The notes under the pieces: model-generated
What the model saw: only the letters and a program-made list of their open reading frames with translations
What the model was told of the DNA's origin: nothing
The model's database searches: none
Shown here: piece by piece, positions 30,316-39,360 of the stretch
Layout of the letters: each line of letters begins with the position of its first letter
Position numbering within the stretch: position 1 is the stretch's first letter
Program-made: the position numbers and the translations under genes
NCBI GenBank assembly: GCA_938040995.1
Contig: CALHZT010000122.1
Span: 1 to 42,852, forward strand
Direction of reading: 5' to 3'
Origin: an uncultured Pirellulaceae bacterium
Lineage (GTDB): Bacteria; Planctomycetota; Planctomycetia; Pirellulales; Pirellulaceae
DNA: 42,852 nucleotides

Positions 30316-31842
30316 ATGAATGATCCGCTCCGCGAAAATGATTTGATGATGACTCGCCGACAGTTATTCGGGCGTGGAGTGCTCGGGTTGGGGACGTCGG
30401 CTCTGGCTGGCTTGTTCGGTGGCAACGATGCGATTGCCGCGACGACATCGCCGATTGCGACAACTTCTTCCGGACACATGGACGGCTTACACCATCGTGC
30501 CAAAGCAAAGCACGTCATCTATCTGTTTATGAGTGGCGGGCCCAGCCACCATGATATGTGGGATTACAAGCCGGAGTTGAGCAAGAAGTTCGGCGAGCAG
30601 CTGCCAGACCATGTGCGTGATGGCCAACGAGTCACCGGGATGACTTCGAATCAGAAGAGCGGGCTGCCAATTTGTCCGAGCAAGTACAAGTTTACCAAAC
30701 ATGAAAATAATGATCGCGGCGTTTGGGTGAGCGAGCTGTTGCCCCACACCGCGAAGGTCGTCAAGGAACTGTGCGTCGTTCACAGTACCTTCACCGAGGC
30801 GATCAATCACGATCCTGCCATTACCTACATTCAGACCGGCAGCCAGGTTCCCGGCCGTCCCAGTCTCGGTGCGTGGTTGAGTTACGGGTTGGGAAGTTTG
30901 AACAAGAATCTTCCGCATTACGTCGTGATGCATGCGAAGACCAGTTTTCCGGAACAGAGCCTGTTCAATCGGCTGTGGGGAACCGGCTTTCTTCCATCAG
31001 ACCATCAGGGCCTGTTGATGCGCAGCCAGGGTGATCCAATTCTCTATCTCAGCAATCCGGACGGGGTGACCGGCAGCGATCGCCGAGCCCAGCTGGATGC
31101 GTTGGCCGCAATTAATCAACAACAATACGAGCGTTTTGCCGACCCGGAGATCGTCGCGAGAATCCGACAGCATGAGATGGCGTATCGGATGCAGACGTCG
31201 GTTCCAGAGCTGATGGACTTTTCGAATGAGTCGGATGCGACGTTCGAACTGTATGGCGATCAAACGCAACAGCCGGGGTCATTTGCTGCGTGTTGTCTGA
31301 ACGCCCGGCGTTTGGTGGAACGTGGCGTCCGCAATATCCAGATTTTCCATCGCGGATGGGACGCGCACTCATCATTGCCCAAAGAGCATGAGTCGCAATG
31401 CAGAGATATTGATCAGGCATGCGCGGCACTAATTCTCGATCTAAAGCAGCGCGGAATGCTGGACGATACGCTGGTGGTTTGGGGAGGCGAGTTTGGGAGG
31501 ACCGTTTACTGTCAAGGGAGGCTCACGAATGCCAACTATGGTCGCGATCATCATCCCCGATGTTTTACGGTCTGGATGGCAGGCGGCGGCGTCAAGCCGG
31601 GCATTACCTATGGCCAGACGGATAAGTACGGTTACAACATCGTCGATTCGGACGGAAACGTACTAAACCCGCAACCAACCAAAGACGAGTGGACGCCTGG
31701 GACGATGCACATCCACGATCTCAACGCCACGATTCTTCACTTGATGGGAATTGATCACAAGCGACTTACGTACCGCTATCAGGGGCGTGACTTCCGACTG
31801 ACCGACGTCCACGGCCACGTGATCCGCGACTTGATCGCGTAA
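30316..31842 (+). CDS. DUF1501 exported protein
   Basis: 508 residues with a twin-arginine signal (TRRQLFGRGVLGLGTSALAGLF) and the DUF1501 signatures HVIYLFMSGGPSHHDMWDYKP, INHDPAITYIQTGSQVPGRPSLGAWLSYGLGS, DDTLVVWGGEFGRT and a closing HLMGIDHKRLTYRYQGRDFRLTDV. Membership of the alkaline-phosphatase-like fold makes a metal-dependent hydrolase likely, but none has a proven substrate. It is the standard partner of the preceding DUF1553 protein. Its stop is six bases from the stop of the convergent channel gene. Confidence 0.95.
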   Translation: MNDPLRENDLMMTRRQLFGRGVLGLGTSALAGLFGGNDAIAATTSPIATTSSGHMDGLHHRAKAKHVIYLFMSGGPSHHDMWDYKPELSKKFGEQLPDHVRDGQRVTGMTSNQKSGLPICPSKYKFTKHENNDRGVWVSELLPHTAKVVKELCVVHSTFTEAINHDPAITYIQTGSQVPGRPSLGAWLSYGLGSLNKNLPHYVVMHAKTSFPEQSLFNRLWGTGFLPSDHQGLLMRSQGDPILYLSNPDGVTGSDRRAQLDALAAINQQQYERFADPEIVARIRQHEMAYRMQTSVPELMDFSNESDATFELYGDQTQQPGSFAACCLNARRLVERGVRNIQIFHRGWDAHSSLPKEHESQCRDIDQACAALILDLKQRGMLDDTLVVWGGEFGRTVYCQGRLTNANYGRDHHPRCFTVWMAGGGVKPGITYGQTDKYGYNIVDSDGNVLNPQPTKDEWTPGTMHIHDLNATILHLMGIDHKRLTYRYQGRDFRLTDVHGHVIRDLIA

Positions 31843-31848
31843 CTGCAT

Positions 31849-32967
31849 TCACCGCCATTGCCCGTCACTCTTGATCCGAAAGTAGCGGTCATGGATTGCT
31901 TGCCATCGACCGTCTTCGCGAATTTGCAAAAGTGCCAGATTAAATTCGTCAAGCAGCGGGTGGCCGTCCGTGAAGAAGAATGACTGTTCTGTTGGTTGGA
32001 TGATTGGGCCAACCACATAGCTTTTCCCTTGTGCTTCCCACTTGGAATAATAGTCGACGCTATTTGCGTCGTAAAAAACAGCATCAACGGTTCCGTCTTC
32101 GAGAGCTGCGTACATTTCGGTGTTGACTGCAAAACCCTTGTAGGCGACCGCTCGATCATCAAGGTAAGCCGAAAACGCCGAGTTGGTAAGAGTCGCTATT
32201 TTCAATTGCTTTAGGTCGTTGATGCTGGTGATGTTCGATTCAATCGCATTTACAGTCATCGCGGAAGTGATACTTGCAATAAAGAACGAAACGAGAAACA
32301 GACCAAGAACCATCCAGACGATCGCCAGTAGTCTGCCTATAGGACGATGCGGTGTCCGATCTCCGTATCCAACCGTCGTGACGGTAACCGTTGCCCACCA
32401 GAATGCTTCATAGACACCCTTGAGGTACGTCGAGTCAAAATCACTGCCTTCCCTGTTTCTTTCTGCGAGCCAAATCAGGTTGGCCATCGTGAATACAATG
32501 ACAATTGAAATCAACAGGGTTCTTAGCAACTCGAATCCAGTCAAAATTTCCAACACGGACGTTTTGCGTTTCGTGCCAGTTCTCAGGATAACGCGATAGC
32601 CCGTATTCAGAGCTGAAAATGAAAAGTCGATTTCTCGCTCCCGATTCGCGCGCTGCAGAATTGGTATGCCTCCAACATCGGCTTGGCCGTCCAGTACCAA
32701 CTTGTAAGCTTCGGAGAACGAGTCGGCTTTCACAAGCTGAACATTCTTTTGTTCGATTCGCATTTGTTCGAATACGGAATGGAGAACATCGATTCCAAAA
32801 CCGTGCGGGGTGCCATTTTCGCTTATCGAATGCGGAATATTGTTCCACCAGACAACTCGAATCGGACTGTCGACTTGTCCGTTCGCTTGTGTGATGCACA
32901 AGCAGACAAATGCGATGGTCAGCAAGGCAGCTGCGCGACCGGTAACTTTCGGGGTAACAGTATTCAC
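31849..32967 (-). CDS. GluR0-like ligand-gated potassium channel
   Basis: The 372-residue protein has the layout of bacterial ionotropic glutamate-receptor-like channels: signal peptide (1-31), first lobe of a solute-binding domain (about 35-135), TM1 (149-169), pore helix with the potassium filter TTVGYGD (197-203), an inner helix (210-235) ending in FFIASITSAMTV, then the second lobe (about 245-370; DGTVDAVFYDAN). Ligand bound outside should open a potassium path. The ligand is probably an amino acid or a similar small molecule, but I cannot predict which. The GTG start overlaps the stop of the preceding gene (GTGA), so the channel is coupled to an enzyme operon, which is unusual. It is the last of five genes. 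Confidence 0.92.
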   Translation of the reverse strand: MNTVTPKVTGRAAALLTIAFVCLCITQANGQVDSPIRVVWWNNIPHSISENGTPHGFGIDVLHSVFEQMRIEQKNVQLVKADSFSEAYKLVLDGQADVGGIPILQRANREREIDFSFSALNTGYRVILRTGTKRKTSVLEILTGFELLRTLLISIVIVFTMANLIWLAERNREGSDFDSTYLKGVYEAFWWATVTVTTVGYGDRTPHRPIGRLLAIVWMVLGLFLVSFFIASITSAMTVNAIESNITSINDLKQLKIATLTNSAFSAYLDDRAVAYKGFAVNTEMYAALEDGTVDAVFYDANSVDYYSKWEAQGKSYVVGPIIQPTEQSFFFTDGHPLLDEFNLALLQIREDGRWQAIHDRYFRIKSDGQWR

Positions 32968-33890
32968 GCTCGCGCCTCCGTCGAATCAGTTGTCACAAGG
33001 TCAGGACGCGGGCAAACGGCTTCGAAATCATCGTGAAAACGCTCGCAGTGGAGCGCGAGATACTGGTGATATAACGCCGCCAGCGTTGCGTTGGAAAGGC
33101 GTACGCGGCATCGAATCGCTGTGTCCGGTTCAGTCGCGTGGTGTTTCAGCAGTGCACTTCCAGCCATTCTGAATCCCAGTGTCCAGTGCCTGCGGTATTT
33201 GGGATCGATGTAGAGTCGATTGTAGAGCAGGCTCTTCCGCCGCCGCGACACGATGGACCAACCGACAAGCTCACCATCCGTCAGCTCGACCGCAAATCGA
33301 CAGTACGCCGATTCCATATCATCCAGTCGCGGACAGATTTCAGGAGATGATTCTATAGCGGCCTCGTAACATTCGTAATTCGTGAAATGCTCATTCAGAT
33401 CCGAAATCGAAACTATCGCAATATTGTCTCTTACATTCAGGTTGCATTCAGCAGCGACCTTTGCCAGTTCGTTCTCCAGGCCATGGAGATTTGGGCGATA
33501 GTAGGTTCGAACAGGGTCTGGTGGTGTCCAGTCGTTTGAAAGCGCGTCGCCGAGAGCTGGGCGCGAAGTGCTCGTGCAAGAACTACGGAGGATCAGCTCT
33601 TTGTAACCACAGGATTTGCACCGACGCTCAGCTTTTGCGATCAACTTGGCGATTACAACGGCCAGATCACTGTCGAACGTACCTTGACCATGTTCTTGCC
33701 TGTCGCTGGCGTCGATGACAAGCACGCAGCGGTTTGGAGCAGCTGCCGTAAATGCGAGGATACCAATTCCTGTGTTGGGATCGAATTCGATAAACGGAAA
33801 GGAAGCATCGGCTGGATTTGGGGGCAAAGCCCGGACGTGGCGACGGTATCGCTTGTCTTGAAATAGCGAATGCAACAATAGGTCCCTCAC
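32964..33890 (-). CDS. Probable GNAT-fold acyltransferase-like protein
   Basis: 308 residues, no signal peptide. The C-terminal third has GNAT character: FAVELTDGELVGWSIVSRRRKSLLYNRLYIDPKYRRHWTLGFRMAGSALLKH, i.e. a strand followed by the basic R/K-rich loop and helix that bind acyl-CoA in this fold, although the Q/R-x-x-G-x-G/A motif is not ideal. The N-terminal part (about 1-150) may be a second, degenerate GNAT-like domain. I infer transfer of an acyl or similar group to a small molecule. The GTG start overlaps the stop of the bicupin gene and its own stop overlaps the channel start. Family assignment is tentative. Confidence 0.6.
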   Translation of the reverse strand: MRDLLLHSLFQDKRYRRHVRALPPNPADASFPFIEFDPNTGIGILAFTAAAPNRCVLVIDASDRQEHGQGTFDSDLAVVIAKLIAKAERRCKSCGYKELILRSSCTSTSRPALGDALSNDWTPPDPVRTYYRPNLHGLENELAKVAAECNLNVRDNIAIVSISDLNEHFTNYECYEAAIESSPEICPRLDDMESAYCRFAVELTDGELVGWSIVSRRRKSLLYNRLYIDPKYRRHWTLGFRMAGSALLKHHATEPDTAIRCRVRLSNATLAALYHQYLALHCERFHDDFEAVCPRPDLVTTDSTEARA

Positions 33891-34576
33891 GATTTGGGGA
33901 CGATCGTTCGATTAATCATGGGGTGATCGTCGTCGCGTGGACCAAAGTCACTATCCGGGTGATAGGCGATCACTGTCATCGGCTGGTCTGTAGTGCGAAA
34001 ACTGTGATTGGAATCAGGGAAAATCACGAAGATGTCGCCGACATTCAAGGGTTCGGACCGGCCAGGCAAAATCGCGCGGCCACTACCACTGGCCACCACG
34101 CCGATTCGGATACTTGGGTGCGTGTGTGTTTGTTGATCGGTATCGGGCGGGAAATAGAGTGCATTGAGGCATGCGTTGCCAAGCCGCGGAGGCGGAATCA
34201 GCAATGTGTCGGTGCACCCACTGATGTACCGAAGCCGACCCGAAGATTCGATCGGTCCGCCGATCTGTGTGAGTGGCAGAAAATCCCCGTGGCGAGTGAT
34301 GAATCCAGTTCCACCAGACACTTCGCAACCTGGAGGCAGCGCGAAGTAGTGGCCTGCGGATAGCTGGTAAATCGAATGTGCTGTTGTGATCGTTGCTTCA
34401 CCCGATACGACGTATCCAAAATTGGCGGCTTTCAACGTCGAATCGTCGCGGTATGCGACCTTGGGGCACCATCTGAAGGCGGCAGTGCGGTAGTCATCGC
34501 ATTCGTACTCCGCCAGCTTGCCGGAGCCTGTTGAGAAGCGAAGGAAATCCCGATCTTTTTGTGTGATAGTCGCCAT
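33887..34576 (-). CDS. Bicupin protein
   Basis: 229 residues containing two cupin barrels. The first (about 45-100: GYVVSGEATITTAHSIYQLSAGHYFALPPGCEV) lacks the usual His ligands. The second (about 140-205: THTHPSIRIGVVASGSGRAILPG ... VGDIFVIFPDSNHSF) keeps two His near 151/153 and one near 191, fit to bind a metal. It could be a metal enzyme (dioxygenase, isomerase) or a sensor; no signal peptide, so cytoplasmic. It follows the PP-loop gene by 53 bases and overlaps the next gene by four. Confidence 0.82.
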   Translation of the reverse strand: MATITQKDRDFLRFSTGSGKLAEYECDDYRTAAFRWCPKVAYRDDSTLKAANFGYVVSGEATITTAHSIYQLSAGHYFALPPGCEVSGGTGFITRHGDFLPLTQIGGPIESSGRLRYISGCTDTLLIPPPRLGNACLNALYFPPDTDQQTHTHPSIRIGVVASGSGRAILPGRSEPLNVGDIFVIFPDSNHSFRTTDQPMTVIAYHPDSDFGPRDDDHPMINRTIVPKS

Positions 34577-34629
34577 TGCTAAATCTCAAGACAAAACCGG
34601 TTGGACAAAAGCCGTTGTAAAGTCAGATG

Positions 34630-35736
34630 TCAGTACTCGGCCAATGCCGGTCGGGATCGGTCCGCTTTTTTGGGGTCGATTGCTTCTCTCTTCTTTTTCT
34701 CTTCTTTTCGCCATTCGGGTTCGCCAGCAAACACCAACCGAAGAGATTGCTCCTTTTCCTTCGAGTTAAAGTATTCGTTATCGCCGGTGAAATCAAAAAT
34801 GAACTGCTTTGCCGGCAGCTTGTATTCGCACCACGCCTCCAGGCGTTTCCGTTCGTGCGAAAACAACGACCAATGCTGAAATTCGATGTCGCGAAAGAAG
34901 TGACGTGTCGTGTCGAAAACTGCTGCCGGATCGTCTGAGTTCGCTGGTATGCGGAGCGTGACAGATTGCCATTTCGTCGCAAAGTTCAGCCACCAGAAGA
35001 AATCAAATAGCGTCGCGATATCGACAGGACAGGCTTCCATGAGCGGTGACAGGTAGTCAACAATCGACTTTGCTTCTGCATCGCGAATTTCATGAGTCGC
35101 GAAAACAAATGGCAAGACTTTTTGCCACGCTTCGAATGCCAGACCGTTCGCTACGTAGGGTTTGAGGAAATCACTGCCAAACAGTTGGTCACCATGTTCC
35201 CCCGTTACAATCAAGGCATCGGGATTGAGATAACTGGAAACAGGGAAGCCGACTGCCTGCACTTCGTACATGCTCCAGATATGCTCGAAGAAGAAGCTTC
35301 GATACTCTGCAACGGAGTCTAAAGAACACAACACCTGGATACGGGACCGAGCATTCCTTGTTTTGGCTGCCTTGTGCATCGCGATGAACGCGACGGTCGA
35401 ATCGATGCCGCCGGACCATAGTAATTGGATTTTACGATCACTTGCTATCGCCTCATCGACGATTGACTCTGCGCGGGCGGCACAGATCTGAGCGAAGTTG
35501 CCTGAAGCGGGCGTATGTCCGAGGACATTCTCGAGCGGGTCAACGATGTCTACCTGAAAACCCGGATCCAACGTCGCCGTGCGATCGATCAGGCCGCAGT
35601 GAAACAGTCGACAAGTTGACCGATATGCTTCGTTTTTACTCACGGTGCCAGAATCCGCTGCGTGGCGATCAAGAAACAGCAGGCGATTGCGGCCAATCTC
35701 TGATTCTGATGCAAAGACTACTGGGCGAATTTCCAT
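34630..35736 (-). CDS. Asparagine-synthetase-like PP-loop ATPase without glutaminase domain
   Basis: 368 residues. Residues about 104-190 carry the signatures of the ATP-pyrophosphatase domain of asparagine synthetase: LLWSGGIDSTVAF (PP-loop SGGxDS, 108-113) and VTGEHGDQLFGSD (178-189, equivalent to GExGDELFGG). The N-terminal 100 residues do not show the Cys2 glutaminase domain of asparagine synthetase B, so an ammonia-generating half is absent. Relatives that lost it adenylate a carboxylate and form an amide or ring in natural-product pathways, such as beta-lactam or lasso-peptide closure. I infer ATP-driven amide formation on an unknown substrate. Its ATG, preceded by AGGGG, lies 19 bases inside the end of the preceding gene. 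Confidence 0.85.
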   Translation of the reverse strand: MEIRPVVFASESEIGRNRLLFLDRHAADSGTVSKNEAYRSTCRLFHCGLIDRTATLDPGFQVDIVDPLENVLGHTPASGNFAQICAARAESIVDEAIASDRKIQLLWSGGIDSTVAFIAMHKAAKTRNARSRIQVLCSLDSVAEYRSFFFEHIWSMYEVQAVGFPVSSYLNPDALIVTGEHGDQLFGSDFLKPYVANGLAFEAWQKVLPFVFATHEIRDAEAKSIVDYLSPLMEACPVDIATLFDFFWWLNFATKWQSVTLRIPANSDDPAAVFDTTRHFFRDIEFQHWSLFSHERKRLEAWCEYKLPAKQFIFDFTGDNEYFNSKEKEQSLRLVFAGEPEWRKEEKKKREAIDPKKADRSRPALAEY

Positions 35737-36323
35737 TGTTTTACCCCTGTCTTATTTCCCTTGTTGTCGTACTTCGTCCATTCTGAATAATTGCCCGACG
35801 AGTCGAACTTGATGTTTGCGAAATAAAACCGGAGACTTCCGTCGGCGTTAAATCGACTGCGTTTTACAAGTTTCCCATCTTTGTATTCCCACGTATACCA
35901 GCCGATCTTCTTTCCTTTTGCATTGACAATGTCATTTCGAACGGGCAACTTGTTTTCGTTATATTTGATGTTTTTCCATCTCCATTTCACGGACTTGCCT
36001 TGTAGCAAGTACTCGCGTCCAGAAAGTAAACCGTCGCTGTTGTAACGAAGCCTCTCCGTTGCGATCAGCTTTTCCTCTGCATTGATAACTCTGTTTTCGA
36101 TCCGTCGCCCCACTGCATCATGTTTTACGTTCGTGCGAATCGCAGTAACGTTGCCCTTGGCATCGATGTCCGTGATCTGCATGACTCTTGCGAGCTTCTC
36201 CGCTTCTTGTGCCATCACGTTGCCAGAGCCAAAGCCGAATAACGCAAATGAAACGGACGAGAGGATGTAAATCAGCGACACTCGATACGTCGCGATCTGG
36301 CGATTGTCTTTGACGTGCGTCAT
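35718..36323 (-). CDS. Exported YD-like repeat protein
   Basis: 201 residues beginning at MTHVKD after a GGAGAG ribosome binding site. A signal sequence (YRVSLIYILSSVSFALFGFGSGNVMAQ) precedes about six beta-strand repeats with an aromatic/Asp ... Gly pattern (ITDIDAKGNVT, VKHDAVGRRI, LRYNSDGLLSG, WEYKDGKLVKR, IKFDSSGNYSEW, KYDNKGNKTG), like YD/RHS or YwqK-type repeats. It is probably a secreted or periplasmic beta-solenoid-like protein of unknown role. It is the first gene of the five-gene operon and the only exported member besides the channel, so it could present or buffer the ligand. Function is a guess. Confidence 0.8.
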   Translation of the reverse strand: MTHVKDNRQIATYRVSLIYILSSVSFALFGFGSGNVMAQEAEKLARVMQITDIDAKGNVTAIRTNVKHDAVGRRIENRVINAEEKLIATERLRYNSDGLLSGREYLLQGKSVKWRWKNIKYNENKLPVRNDIVNAKGKKIGWYTWEYKDGKLVKRSRFNADGSLRFYFANIKFDSSGNYSEWTKYDNKGNKTGVKQWKFAQ

Positions 36324-36388
36324 TTCAAAATTCTCTCCAGCGATTGGGCATTTGACGTCAAAATAGCGGCAACGCAAATTCGTTGCAA

Positions 36389-36778
36389 CTACGACTCGAC
36401 GTCGAAGCGGCGAAGAAGAAATTCCAGCACCGCATCAGGTTGTTCCTCGAGGGCTTTTTTGTCGTCAGCACGACCGCTGGGCACATGGCATTGGCACTTC
36501 ACGGCTTTCTCCTTGCATTGCTCTTCGATGAGCCACGCGTGACGGGGGTGGTGGTAGTACGTGTTTGCGTTACGAATCTTCTGATTCGGATCCCACGAGA
36601 TCGCGAAGATGGGGGCATCATTGGGCGTGATCAAGTCGTGCATCTGCACATCTTTTGCAATGTGATTTGTTCGATATTCCGACTGAGTCATTCCGTAAAA
36701 GACGTACATTTCGCTTCGCTTGCCGCCATGCGTTTTGGCAAAATCGCCGCTCACGTCGGTGAGGTCGAGCTGCGACAA
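36389..36778 (-). pseudogene. C-terminal fragment of a carbohydrate-esterase-like alpha/beta hydrolase
   Basis: The frame reads LTDVSGDFAKTHGG, YVFYGMTQSEYRTNHIAK, DVQMHDLITPNDAPIFAISW and YYHHPRHAWLIEEQCKE, which resembles the last quarter of exported acetylesterase-like hydrolases, including the late Asp and His region. There is no ATG, no signal peptide and no nucleophile segment; a stop lies in frame at about 36827. I read it as the tail of a deleted gene. The family call rests on pattern memory and is moderate. Confidence 0.5.
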
Positions 36779-36969
36779 TCTTCGAATGGTCAGACAGATG
36801 AACCACGGTTTTCGCTTGCTGCTTGTGATGCCTCACGGAATTCCGCGACCGCCATTTTTGGTTGTTTTCGTCCGTCGAATGGTTAGAAGATCGTTGCTGA
36901 TCCAGCGGCTGCGAACCACAATGGAGCGAATCGGAACTACCAGGATGCCCATTCGACCTTGAAGAAAAA

Positions 36970-39360
36970 ATGATGAAATTATCCGCCCAGCGAACTGCAT
37001 GGTGCCCCGGAATTCTCGCCCGTCTCTGCTTCGTTGTTTGTTGCGTGGCCAGTTTCATGCTGACGGCGGATATCGAGGCTCAGGTCGTCAATAGAAAGTT
37101 TCGTCAGGCCGATTCTTTTCGGCAACTCGACGAGTCGTTACCGACTCCGACCGAAACTCGACAGGCCTCGGGCGCGCCCGGCCCAGAATACTGGCAACAG
37201 CGAGCCGACTATGTCATCGACGTCGAGATCGATGACGAGAACCAGCGGCTGATCGGCCGGGAACAAATTACCTACCGCAATCAGTCGCCGCACAAATTGA
37301 AATATATCTGGTTGCAACTGGACGCGAACATCTTTGCTCCGGACTCGGACGCAGTGCTGACGGCAACCGCGCCATCTTTGGAGCGGGTTTCTACGGAAGA
37401 GCTCAAACGGCTGCGAGCCCGACTGGTCTTTGATGGTTCGATGAAGATTACCGAGGTCAGCGATTCCAGGAAGCAACCGCTGGACCACACGATCGTCAAA
37501 ACGATGATGCGGATTGACCTCCCTGCCCCGCTGGCCTCCGGCGAGACGTTTTCGTTTAACGTCGCGTGGAACTATGCGATCAACAACAGCAAAGTCGTGC
37601 GGGCGCGGACTGGTTACGAATACTTCGAGGATGACAAAAACTATCTCTACGAGATTGCGCACTGGTTCCCGCGACTTGTTGCCTATACCGACTATACAGG
37701 GTGGCAGCACAAACAGTTTATTGGCCGTGGTGAGTTCACGCTCGAGCTGGGCGAGTATCTGTTGCGAATCACAGTGCCTGACGATCACATCGTGTCGGCG
37801 AGCGGTGAACTGATGAATGCGGAGCAGGTCCTGACCGAGACGCAACGCAAGCGACTGGAAGATGCGAGAACTGCCAAAACGCCCGTGTTCATCGTGACTC
37901 CTGAAGAAGCTGAGGAGAACGAGTCGCATAAACCGACTGGCAAAAAGACCTGGATCTTCAAAGCCGACAATGTCCGTGACGTGGCTTTTGCGACTTCGCG
38001 CAAGTTTATCTGGGACGCCCAGTTGCACACAGTCGACGGTAACGAAGTGATGGCGATGTCGTTTTATCCGAAGGAGGGTGAACCGCTGTGGAGTCGCTAT
38101 TCGACTCATTCGATTATTCACACGCTCGATGTGTATTCGCGATACACGTTCAATTATCCGTACCCTGTCGCGATCTCGGTGAATGGACCGGTCGGCGGTA
38201 TGGAGTATCCGATGATCTGCTTCAATGGGCCGCGGCCTGAAGAAGACAAAACGTATTCAAAGCGAACGAAGTACGGGCTGATTTCAGTCATCATTCACGA
38301 GGTCGGTCACAACTATTTTCCAATGATCGTTAACAGTGACGAGCGGCAGTGGACGTGGATGGACGAAGGTCTGAATACGTTCCTGCAATATTTGACGGAG
38401 CAGGAATGGGAAGAGAAGTATCCGTCGCGACGGGGCGAGCCGCAAAATATCGTCCAGTACATGCGCAGCCAGAATCAGGTTCCGGTCATGACCAACTCCG
38501 AATCGCTTCTGCAGTTTGGTCCGAATGCGTACGCGAAACCAGCGACGGCGCTGAATATTCTTCGCGAGTCGATTCTCGGGCGAGAGTTGTTTGATTTTGC
38601 ATTCAAGGAGTACGCCCAGCGGTGGAAATTCAAGCGGCCGACTCCCGCGGACTTTTTCCGTTCCATGGAAGATGCTTCGGGAGTCGATCTGGACTGGTTC
38701 TGGCGCGGCTGGTTCTACAGTACCGACCATACGGATCTGTCCATTGATAGCCTGAAGCTCTATACGCTCGAATCGCCCGATCCGAAAGTGGAAAAAGCCG
38801 CCAAAAAGAAAGAGCGAGAAGACGAACCCGAAACGCTTTCGAAGCGACGCAACAAGTCGTTACCCACACGAGCCCAGAGCTTTCCAGAGCTGAAAGATTT
38901 TTATAACGACTTTGATGAGCTCGATGTGACGGAACTGGATCAGAAGAACTACAAGAAGTTTCTTGAGAAGCTTGAGGATGATGAGCGGGAACTGCTCGAC
39001 GAGATGCGAAATTTCTATGTCGTTGATATTTCCAACCAGGGTGGCCTGGTCATGCCTGTCATTTTCGATATCGAATTTGAAGATGGCAGCCACGAAGAGC
39101 TGCGAATTCCGGCTGAGATATGGCGGCGGAACAACGAAAAGGTCAGCAAGCTGATCGTGACTGAAAAGACGATCAAGTCGTTGACGCTCGACCCGCATCT
39201 GGAAACGGCAGATGTCGACCTGGGAAATAATCACTGGCCTCCGAAGGTCATCAAATCGCGATTCAAGTTGTTCAAGGAAAAGGAAAGCAAGAACGACATG
39301 CAGAAAGCTCGCGGCGAGGAAGATGCAGCGGATGACGAAGAGGAAGAGGACTCGCAATGA
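36970..39360 (+). CDS. Exported M1-family metallopeptidase
   Basis: 796 residues with a signal peptide (FVVCCVASFMLTADIEAQ). The M1 zinc site is complete: HEVGHNYFP near residue 443 and the third ligand Glu in WMDEGLNTF near 465. The N-terminal beta domain (about 70-280) and the helical domain after the active site are present. The C-terminal part adds a charged linker, a beta domain with VMPVIFDIEFEDGS, and an acidic tail. It should trim peptides outside the cytoplasm. The start is the first of two ATGs. It overlaps the next gene by four bases, so the two are coupled. Expected length for planctomycete members, nothing missing. Confidence 0.93.
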   Translation: MMKLSAQRTAWCPGILARLCFVVCCVASFMLTADIEAQVVNRKFRQADSFRQLDESLPTPTETRQASGAPGPEYWQQRADYVIDVEIDDENQRLIGREQITYRNQSPHKLKYIWLQLDANIFAPDSDAVLTATAPSLERVSTEELKRLRARLVFDGSMKITEVSDSRKQPLDHTIVKTMMRIDLPAPLASGETFSFNVAWNYAINNSKVVRARTGYEYFEDDKNYLYEIAHWFPRLVAYTDYTGWQHKQFIGRGEFTLELGEYLLRITVPDDHIVSASGELMNAEQVLTETQRKRLEDARTAKTPVFIVTPEEAEENESHKPTGKKTWIFKADNVRDVAFATSRKFIWDAQLHTVDGNEVMAMSFYPKEGEPLWSRYSTHSIIHTLDVYSRYTFNYPYPVAISVNGPVGGMEYPMICFNGPRPEEDKTYSKRTKYGLISVIIHEVGHNYFPMIVNSDERQWTWMDEGLNTFLQYLTEQEWEEKYPSRRGEPQNIVQYMRSQNQVPVMTNSESLLQFGPNAYAKPATALNILRESILGRELFDFAFKEYAQRWKFKRPTPADFFRSMEDASGVDLDWFWRGWFYSTDHTDLSIDSLKLYTLESPDPKVEKAAKKKEREDEPETLSKRRNKSLPTRAQSFPELKDFYNDFDELDVTELDQKNYKKFLEKLEDDERELLDEMRNFYVVDISNQGGLVMPVIFDIEFEDGSHEELRIPAEIWRRNNEKVSKLIVTEKTIKSLTLDPHLETADVDLGNNHWPPKVIKSRFKLFKEKESKNDMQKARGEEDAADDEEEEDSQ

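Noticed and set aside
37138..38121. 327-codon minus-strand frame opposite the M1 peptidase
   Set aside because: The plus strand has the full peptidase with zinc site; the antisense frame has no features of its own.
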